A stretch of 8,952 nt of DNA from Oscillospiraceae bacterium (GTDB lineage: Bacteria > Bacillota > Clostridia > Oscillospirales > Oscillospiraceae), in assembly GCA_017558545.1 (NCBI GenBank), contig JAFYUG010000342.1:1-8952 (forward strand), written 5' to 3'. The number at the start of each line of letters is the position of its first letter. Position 1 is the first letter of the stretch. Positions 4,611 through 8,952 of this stretch are shown piece by piece. Under the pieces are notes generated by a model. That model saw only the letters and a program-made list of their open reading frames with translations. It was not told the origin of the DNA and searched no databases. A program made the position numbers and the translations under genes.

Positions 4611-5728
4611 TATATTTGGATAGCGCAGCCACAAGTATGCTGAAACCGCCTTCCGTTAAAAGGGAAATGATAGAGGCCATGGTGAATATGTCCTCTCCGG
4701 GCAGGGGAAGTCATCCATGGGCAATGAAGGCATCGTCGGTGGTGTATGATTGCAGAGAAAATATCGCAAAACTATTTAACGTAGATAAGCCTGAAAATGT
4801 TGTGTTCACATTTAATGCAACCCATTCTTTGAATATAGCAATAAACTCTCTTGTGACAAAAGGAACTAAGGTTTTGGTATCTCCCTATGAGCATAATAGC
4901 GTTATGCGCCCCTTAAGAGCTGCAGGAGCGGAAATCCGTGTTATTGAGGGAGAACTTTTTGATAATTTTTCCTTCCTTGCCAATGCGGAAAAAATGATGC
5001 CTTGGGCAGATGTTGTCGTGTGCACACATGTTTCCAATGTATTTGGATGCGTGCTGCCCATAAATGCATTGGGGAATATGTGCCGCAGTATGGGTAAAAA
5101 ATTCATAGCAGATGCTTCTCAATCTGCAGGCAGCATGAATGTGGATTTCGCAGCGTCTAACGCGGATTTTATGGCCTTTCCCGGGCATAAGGGATTGCTT
5201 GGCCCTCAGGGGACCGGCGTGCTTATATGCAAAAATGAAGCAAAACCGCTGTTATATGGTGGAAGTGGAACAGATAGCCTTTTGCCCTTGATGCCGGAAA
5301 ACCTACCCGATATGCTTGAAGCGGGAACTCATAACACTGCAGGTATAGCAGCATTAAATGAGGGCGTTAAATATGTTATGAGGCAGGGAGCGGAGAATAT
5401 AAGACTTCACGAAAGAAATCTTCTGAACATTTTCTCTCAGCCCCTTTTTAAAAATTCAAATCTGAGGATGTTTTATTGCGAAAATAATGCCATGCAATCC
5501 TCTCTTGTGTCCATTATTCCCCTTAAAACAAACTGCGAATATGTGGCGGAAAAACTTGCGGAAGAGGGAATAGCTGTCAGAGCGGGACTTCATTGCTCAC
5601 CCCTTGCTCATCAAAGCCTTGGAACTGATGCAACGGGAACCATAAGATTCAGTTTTTCTCCCTTTATCTCCGCCGCACAAGCTCGCACGGCCTCGCACGC
5701 CCTTGAAAATATTTTAAAAAAGTTGTAA
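4607..5728 (+). CDS. Cysteine desulfurase family protein (class V aminotransferase)
   Basis: 373 residues, a PLP enzyme of the NifS/SufS fold, closest in pattern to the family called 'cysteine desulfurase family protein' (TIGR01977, typified by EF2568). Motifs: 'MIYLDSAATS' N-terminus, 'TFNATHSLNIAI' (68-79), 'PYEHNSVMRPL' with H96 stacking on PLP, 'CTHVSNVFG' (139-147), 'ADASQSAG' with D169 and Q172, PLP lysine K195 in 'FPGHKGLLGPQGTG', 'EAGTHNTAG' (238-246) and the catalytic cysteine C330 in 'VRAGLHCSPLAH'. It would take sulfur (or selenium) from cysteine (selenocysteine) as a persulfide on C330. AAGGGAG (4592-4598) and the ATGA overlap couple it to the DUF3343 gene. It lacks IscU, SufU or ThiI neighbours, so it is probably not the main Fe-S desulfurase. 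The enzyme class is firm, the pathway uncertain. No terminator is visible after it. Confidence 0.88.
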   Translation: MIYLDSAATSMLKPPSVKREMIEAMVNMSSPGRGSHPWAMKASSVVYDCRENIAKLFNVDKPENVVFTFNATHSLNIAINSLVTKGTKVLVSPYEHNSVMRPLRAAGAEIRVIEGELFDNFSFLANAEKMMPWADVVVCTHVSNVFGCVLPINALGNMCRSMGKKFIADASQSAGSMNVDFAASNADFMAFPGHKGLLGPQGTGVLICKNEAKPLLYGGSGTDSLLPLMPENLPDMLEAGTHNTAGIAALNEGVKYVMRQGAENIRLHERNLLNIFSQPLFKNSNLRMFYCENNAMQSSLVSIIPLKTNCEYVAEKLAEEGIAVRAGLHCSPLAHQSLGTDATGTIRFSFSPFISAAQARTASHALENILKKL

Positions 5729-5745
5729 ATTTCCTCAATCTTTGT

Positions 5746-5774
5746 TTGCCATAATTGCAAAAATGTATTATAAT
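5746..5774 (+). promoter_or_regulatory. Strong promoter for the cdaA operon
   Basis: TTGCCA (5746-5751; 5 of 6), an exact 17-base spacer and TATAAT (5769-5774; 6 of 6). Transcription should begin near 5781, giving a leader of about 56 bases. The leader has only a small 5-bp hairpin (5794-5798 with 5806-5810) and no recognisable riboswitch. Confidence 0.85.
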
Positions 5775-5836
5775 AATGTGTCAATATATATCCTGGGCTG
5801 GTTATGCCCATGTATTACAAATGATAAGGAGGGGCC

Positions 5837-6691
5837 ATGAGCACCTTAACTGTTTTTCTGTCCAATGCTATTAACTACATAAAGCTTATTAGCATCTCGG
5901 ACATACTTGATATTGCAATCGTAGCTTTCCTGATTTATAAGCTTATAGGCTTTGTCAGAAAGACAAATCTTGTTCCCGTTGCCAAGGGTCTTGTTGTCTT
6001 GCTGGTTGCTTTGTGGCTTTCCGGAGAGCTTCATTTCACCATGATAAATTGGCTCTTGCGCAACATCGTTGAGCTTGGTCTTATTGCTCTTGTCATCATA
6101 TTCCATCCTGAGCTTAGACGCTTCCTTGAGAAGGTTGGTTCCAGCCGTATTACCGGAATATTTGGCGGCGAGTATAAGTCCATGAATATGGAAAGCGCCA
6201 TTATGCAGACCGTTCTTGCATGCGCTGACCTTTCTCGCAGCCGCACCGGTGCTCTCATCATTTTTGAAAGAGATAATCAGCTGGCTGAACCTATAAGCAC
6301 CGGCACTCTTCTCAATGCCGATGTAACCGCAGAGCTTATGAAGAACATCTTCTTCGTAAAAGCTCCTTTGCATGATGGCGCAGTTATCATCAAAAACGGA
6401 AGAATTGCAGCTGCAGGCTGCATGCTCCCCATGAGCGCCAATATGAATCTCAGCCGCGACCTTGGTATGCGCCACCGCGCAGGTATTGGCGTCAGCGAGA
6501 GAAGCGATGCCGTGGCCGTAATCGTGTCTGAGGAAACGGGTGCTATTTCCGTTGCTGTTGACGGTATGCTCAAGCGTCATCTTACCACCGAAACTGTTGA
6601 AACTCTTCTCCGCAAGGAACTTGTACCCGCCGTTGAAGGCAATGGCAAGAAGAGCCTCATGGATAAATTCAGGGGGAAAAAGAATGGCTGA
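5837..6691 (+). CDS. cdaA: Diadenylate cyclase CdaA (c-di-AMP synthase)
   Basis: 284 residues. CdaA makes cyclic di-AMP from two ATP at the membrane; c-di-AMP controls potassium and osmolyte uptake and wall homeostasis in Gram-positive bacteria. Three hydrophobic segments (about 22-40, 46-62 and 68-89) precede the DAC domain (about 115-260). Catalytic motifs are intact: 'HDGAVII' (179-185) holding the DGA triad, 'MRHRAGIGVSERSDAVAVIV' (211-230) holding RHR, and 'SEETG' (231-235). The C-terminal Lys-rich tail 'KKSLMDKFRGKKNG' follows. AAGGAGG (5826-5832) is the ribosome binding site; four bases separate it from the ATG, slightly short. The stop overlaps the start of cdaR by eight bases. Length and domain order match CdaA (formerly YbbP/DacA), not DisA or CdaS. 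Confidence 0.97.
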   Translation: MSTLTVFLSNAINYIKLISISDILDIAIVAFLIYKLIGFVRKTNLVPVAKGLVVLLVALWLSGELHFTMINWLLRNIVELGLIALVIIFHPELRRFLEKVGSSRITGIFGGEYKSMNMESAIMQTVLACADLSRSRTGALIIFERDNQLAEPISTGTLLNADVTAELMKNIFFVKAPLHDGAVIIKNGRIAAAGCMLPMSANMNLSRDLGMRHRAGIGVSERSDAVAVIVSEETGAISVAVDGMLKRHLTTETVETLLRKELVPAVEGNGKKSLMDKFRGKKNG

Positions 6692-7952
6692 TAAAATTAA
6701 TAAGTTTAAACCCAATAACAATAAACTAGCCCTTGTTATTTTGGCAATATTCTGCTCCATACTCCTTTGGGTCTATGTAACCAATCAGGAGGGAGAAGTT
6801 GACGAGGTTACTTATTCTTCTGTCAAGGTTGTTATAGAGGGCGAAGACGCCATGCGTGACAGCAAGGGTCTTATAGTAACAGATGTCAATACCACCAACG
6901 TTCGAGTAACTGTCAGCGGAGCTCCCCGTGTTCTTGCAAGACTTACTGCTGCCGATATCACCGCAGTTATTGATCTCAGCTCCATAAGCAGAACCGGAAA
7001 CTATTCTTTGGCTCCCAAGATTACTTATTCCAGCGGCTTTAATTCCAGCGACCTTACTGTCAAGGCCTCTGCACCCAGCTCCGTCAACTTCTATGTTGAT
7101 AAGCTCAGCACCAGAACTATTGATGTTAAGGGCATTAATAATGGTTCCACTGCCGAAGGATTTTCCGCAGAGCCCCTTGAATTCAATCCCGGTACGGTTA
7201 AAATCTTCGGACCTGAAAGTGTTATCAACAAGGTTGACCATGCCTGGATAGAAGTAAGCCGCGAGGATGTTGACACAAGTCTCAATTTCGCAAGCACCTT
7301 TGTTCTGCGTGATAAGGAAAATAATATTATCTATGATGATTCCATAACTCTTGAGCGTGATACTGTGGATGTAACTTTGCCTGTTATCGCCATAAAGGAA
7401 GTTGACCTTGTTATCGCAACTGTTGCAGGTGCAGGCGCAAGCGAAGAAAACATCGTTAAGAAGATTGAGCCCAGCGCCAAGGTCACCCTTTCCGGCGATG
7501 CCGAGGTACTGGAAGGTGTAAACAGCATTTTGCTTGACACCATTGATCTCAGCAAGGTGGACGGAACCTTCACTCAGACCTATACCATTGTAATTCCCAA
7601 TGATACAGAAATCATTGGTAATATGCGCGAAGTTACTGTAACGATGGATGTTATCGGCCTTGAAACCAAGAGAGTAAGCATTCCTCTTGAAAACCTCAGC
7701 TTTATTAATCTAACCGAAGGTTATGAGGCTGAAATAATGGATACATCCCTTAATAACGTTACTTTACGCGGTGTGGCCGATGCTCTTGAGGATGTTGGCG
7801 CCCAGCATGTTCGCGCTGTAGCAGATCTCACCGAATATGGCACAGCTACCGGCATTTTCTCCGTACCCGTCAAGGTATATGTGGACGGCACAACTGCCGT
7901 TGGAGCAATCGGAGAATATAAGCTTTATATCAGTATTACAAAGGCAGGCTAG
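6684..7952 (+). CDS. cdaR: YbbR-domain protein CdaR, regulator of CdaA
   Basis: 422 residues. A short basic N-terminus is followed by one membrane segment (about 15-32, 'LALVILAIFCSILLWVYV') and a long extracytoplasmic region of about four YbbR-like beta repeats (roughly 45-140, 141-235, 236-325 and 326-420), recognisable by recurrent 'VTVSG', 'VKIFGPESVINKV', 'VTLSGDAEVLEGV' and 'VTLRGVADALEDV' strand-turn units. In Bacilli, CdaR binds CdaA and adjusts its activity; the same role is inferred from the overlap of eight bases with cdaA. Start ATG 6684 is chosen because AGGGGG lies seven bases upstream and the N-terminus then matches the family; the reading frame stays open further upstream (ATG at 6540), but only within cdaA. 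No glmM follows, unlike the Bacillus cdaA-cdaR-glmM operon. Confidence 0.92.
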   Translation: MADKINKFKPNNNKLALVILAIFCSILLWVYVTNQEGEVDEVTYSSVKVVIEGEDAMRDSKGLIVTDVNTTNVRVTVSGAPRVLARLTAADITAVIDLSSISRTGNYSLAPKITYSSGFNSSDLTVKASAPSSVNFYVDKLSTRTIDVKGINNGSTAEGFSAEPLEFNPGTVKIFGPESVINKVDHAWIEVSREDVDTSLNFASTFVLRDKENNIIYDDSITLERDTVDVTLPVIAIKEVDLVIATVAGAGASEENIVKKIEPSAKVTLSGDAEVLEGVNSILLDTIDLSKVDGTFTQTYTIVIPNDTEIIGNMREVTVTMDVIGLETKRVSIPLENLSFINLTEGYEAEIMDTSLNNVTLRGVADALEDVGAQHVRAVADLTEYGTATGIFSVPVKVYVDGTTAVGAIGEYKLYISITKAG

Positions 7953-7956
7953 AACT

Positions 7957-8847
7957 ATGGCAGTAAATAAAATTAAAAGTATGACAGGCTATGGCAGCGC
8001 CAAGGGCAGCTGCGAAGGCTTCGATATTACTATTGAGCTTAAAAGCGTCAATAACCGTTATCTGGATACTTCCGTGCGTCTGCCCCGAAGCTTCCTCTTC
8101 GCGGAAGAGGCCATAAAAGCCTGCGTTCAGAAGCATATTTCCCGCGGCAAGGTTGATGTGTTTGTCTCCGTTGCCAACACCGGCGATGACAGCGTTGTTG
8201 TTAGCGTGAACGAGCCTCTTGCAAAGGGTTACGCAGCTGCTATTAAGAAAATTGCCGAGCTTTGCGACTTGCCCGATGAACTCAGCGCACTTTCTATTGC
8301 ACGTATGTCCGATGTTCTCTCCGTTGAGAAAAAGGAAGCAGATAAGGAACTTCTTGCTGCCGGTATTACCGCCATATGCGAAAATGCCCTCGATGAATTT
8401 GATGCAATGCGTCTTCGCGAAGGTGCAAAGCTCAGCGCCGATGTGGAAGAGCGACTTGTCACCATAGAAAACTATGTTTCCTCCGTTGAAGAGCGCTCCC
8501 CCGAAACCGTTGCAGAGTATAGAGAGAAGCTTTGGAAGAAGATGAGCGAAGTCCTCTCTTCCACCACTGTGGATGAGCAGCGCATTCTCACCGAGGCTGC
8601 CATCTTTGCGGACAAGGTTGCAGTTGACGAGGAAACCGTTCGTCTGCGCAGCCATATTGCCCAAATGCGCGGAATGCTCGCTTCCGGCTCTCCCATTGGC
8701 AGAAAGATGGATTTTCTTATTCAGGAATTCAACCGCGAGAGCAACACTATTGGCTCCAAGTGCAATAACAGCGATATAGCCAAAATCGTTATTGAGCTTA
8801 AGAGCGAAATAGAAAAAATCCGCGAGCAGATTCAGAATATTGAATAA
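7957..8847 (+). CDS. yicC: YicC/YloC family endoribonuclease
   Basis: 296 residues, the family's usual length. The N-terminal signature 'IKSMTGYGSAKG' (6-17) and 'ELKSVNNRYLDTSVRLPRSF' (27-46) are present, as is the C-terminal signature with 'MDFLIQEFNRESNTIGSKCN' (251-270) and 'ELKSEIEKIREQIQNIE' (280-296). Members (E. coli YicC, B. subtilis YloC) have been described as endoribonucleases involved in RNA turnover, including small RNA decay. Only four bases separate it from the cdaR stop, and the upstream site (GGCAGG within AAAGGCAGG, 7940-7948) is weak, so translation is probably coupled to cdaR. ATG 7957 is taken as the start; ATG 7981 (M9) is possible but lacks a site. The yicC-remA order matches the conserved Firmicute yloC-remA-gmk-rpoZ block. 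Confidence 0.92.
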   Translation: MAVNKIKSMTGYGSAKGSCEGFDITIELKSVNNRYLDTSVRLPRSFLFAEEAIKACVQKHISRGKVDVFVSVANTGDDSVVVSVNEPLAKGYAAAIKKIAELCDLPDELSALSIARMSDVLSVEKKEADKELLAAGITAICENALDEFDAMRLREGAKLSADVEERLVTIENYVSSVEERSPETVAEYREKLWKKMSEVLSSTTVDEQRILTEAAIFADKVAVDEETVRLRSHIAQMRGMLASGSPIGRKMDFLIQEFNRESNTIGSKCNNSDIAKIVIELKSEIEKIREQIQNIE

Positions 8848-8864
8848 AGAAGGGGAGAGAGATA

Positions 8865-8952
8865 ATGAAACTTATCAACGTTGGTTTCGGAAACATGGTT
8901 TCCGCAAATCGTCTGGTGGCCATTGTAGGCCCCGAATCTGCCCCCATCAAGC
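8865..8952 (+). CDS. remA: RemA/DUF370 family regulator, N-terminal part (runs off window)
   Basis: 29 complete codons are visible, beginning 'MKLINVGFGNMVSANRLVAI' and continuing 'VGPESAPIK'. This matches the highly conserved start of DUF370 proteins, including B. subtilis RemA (YlzA), a small oligomeric DNA-binding activator of biofilm matrix and osmoprotection genes. GGGGAG (8852-8857), seven bases upstream, is the ribosome binding site, and the gap from yicC is 17 bases. In many Clostridia gmk and rpoZ follow, which cannot be seen here. Family is certain from the N-terminus; the matrix role is known only from Bacillus and is not implied for this organism. Confidence 0.93.
   Translation, partial: MKLINVGFGNMVSANRLVAIVGPESAPIK

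Noticed and set aside
5781..5836. Possible c-di-AMP riboswitch or leader peptide before cdaA
   Set aside because: The leader is only about 56 bases, too short for a ydaO-type riboswitch, and the tiny ATG-started frame at 5804-5824 has no ribosome binding site.
5846..6760. Minus-strand open frame of 304 codons opposite cdaA
   Set aside because: It shadows a gene with all catalytic motifs intact, and its translation shows no family pattern.

Overview
The window reads as chromosomal core sequence from a Gram-positive anaerobe of the class Clostridia, most like the Oscillospiraceae/Ruminococcaceae. The reasons are strong AAGGAGG-type ribosome binding sites, an ispH-rpsA fusion, a CarD-ispD-ispF block, a yicC-remA pair, and moderate GC with Clostridia-like proteins. 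All recognised genes are on the + strand. I see no mobile element, CRISPR array, tRNA or rRNA, and no gene-free stretch longer than about 180 bases.

Layout. (1) 1-2321: the 3' end of cmk (cytidylate kinase) overlaps, by ATGA, a long ORF that fuses IspH (last enzyme of the MEP isoprenoid pathway) to a four-domain ribosomal protein S1. A strong terminator follows at 2341-2375. The S1 half keeps its own ribosome binding site and in-frame ATG at 1082-1103, and a promoter-like sequence lies further upstream inside the ispH part. (2) 2427-4253: a promoter drives a CarD-family RNA polymerase-binding protein. After an intergenic hairpin come ispD and ispF, two more MEP enzymes, overlapping by one base (TGATG). 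(3) 4250-5728: a hairpin, then a small DUF3343 protein with a TTG start, overlapping (ATGA) a cysteine-desulfurase-like class V aminotransferase. This pair probably handles sulfur or selenium. (4) 5746-8952: a near-consensus promoter (TTGCCA-N17-TATAAT) drives cdaA (c-di-AMP synthase) and cdaR (its YbbR-domain partner), followed four bases later by yicC (endoribonuclease family) and the start of remA (DUF370), which runs off the window.

Working together: three MEP enzymes (IspH, IspD, IspF) lie within 4 kb, interleaved with translation (S1) and transcription (CarD) factors, so isoprenoid precursor synthesis may be tied to growth-rate control. The last operon joins c-di-AMP signalling to the conserved yicC-remA block rather than to glmM, which follows cdaA-cdaR in many Bacilli.

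Most of the window is ordinary housekeeping. The points most worth a second look are the nested S1 expression signals inside the fusion gene, the DUF3343/desulfurase pair with its hairpin leader and TTG start, and the cdaAR-yicC-remA junction.
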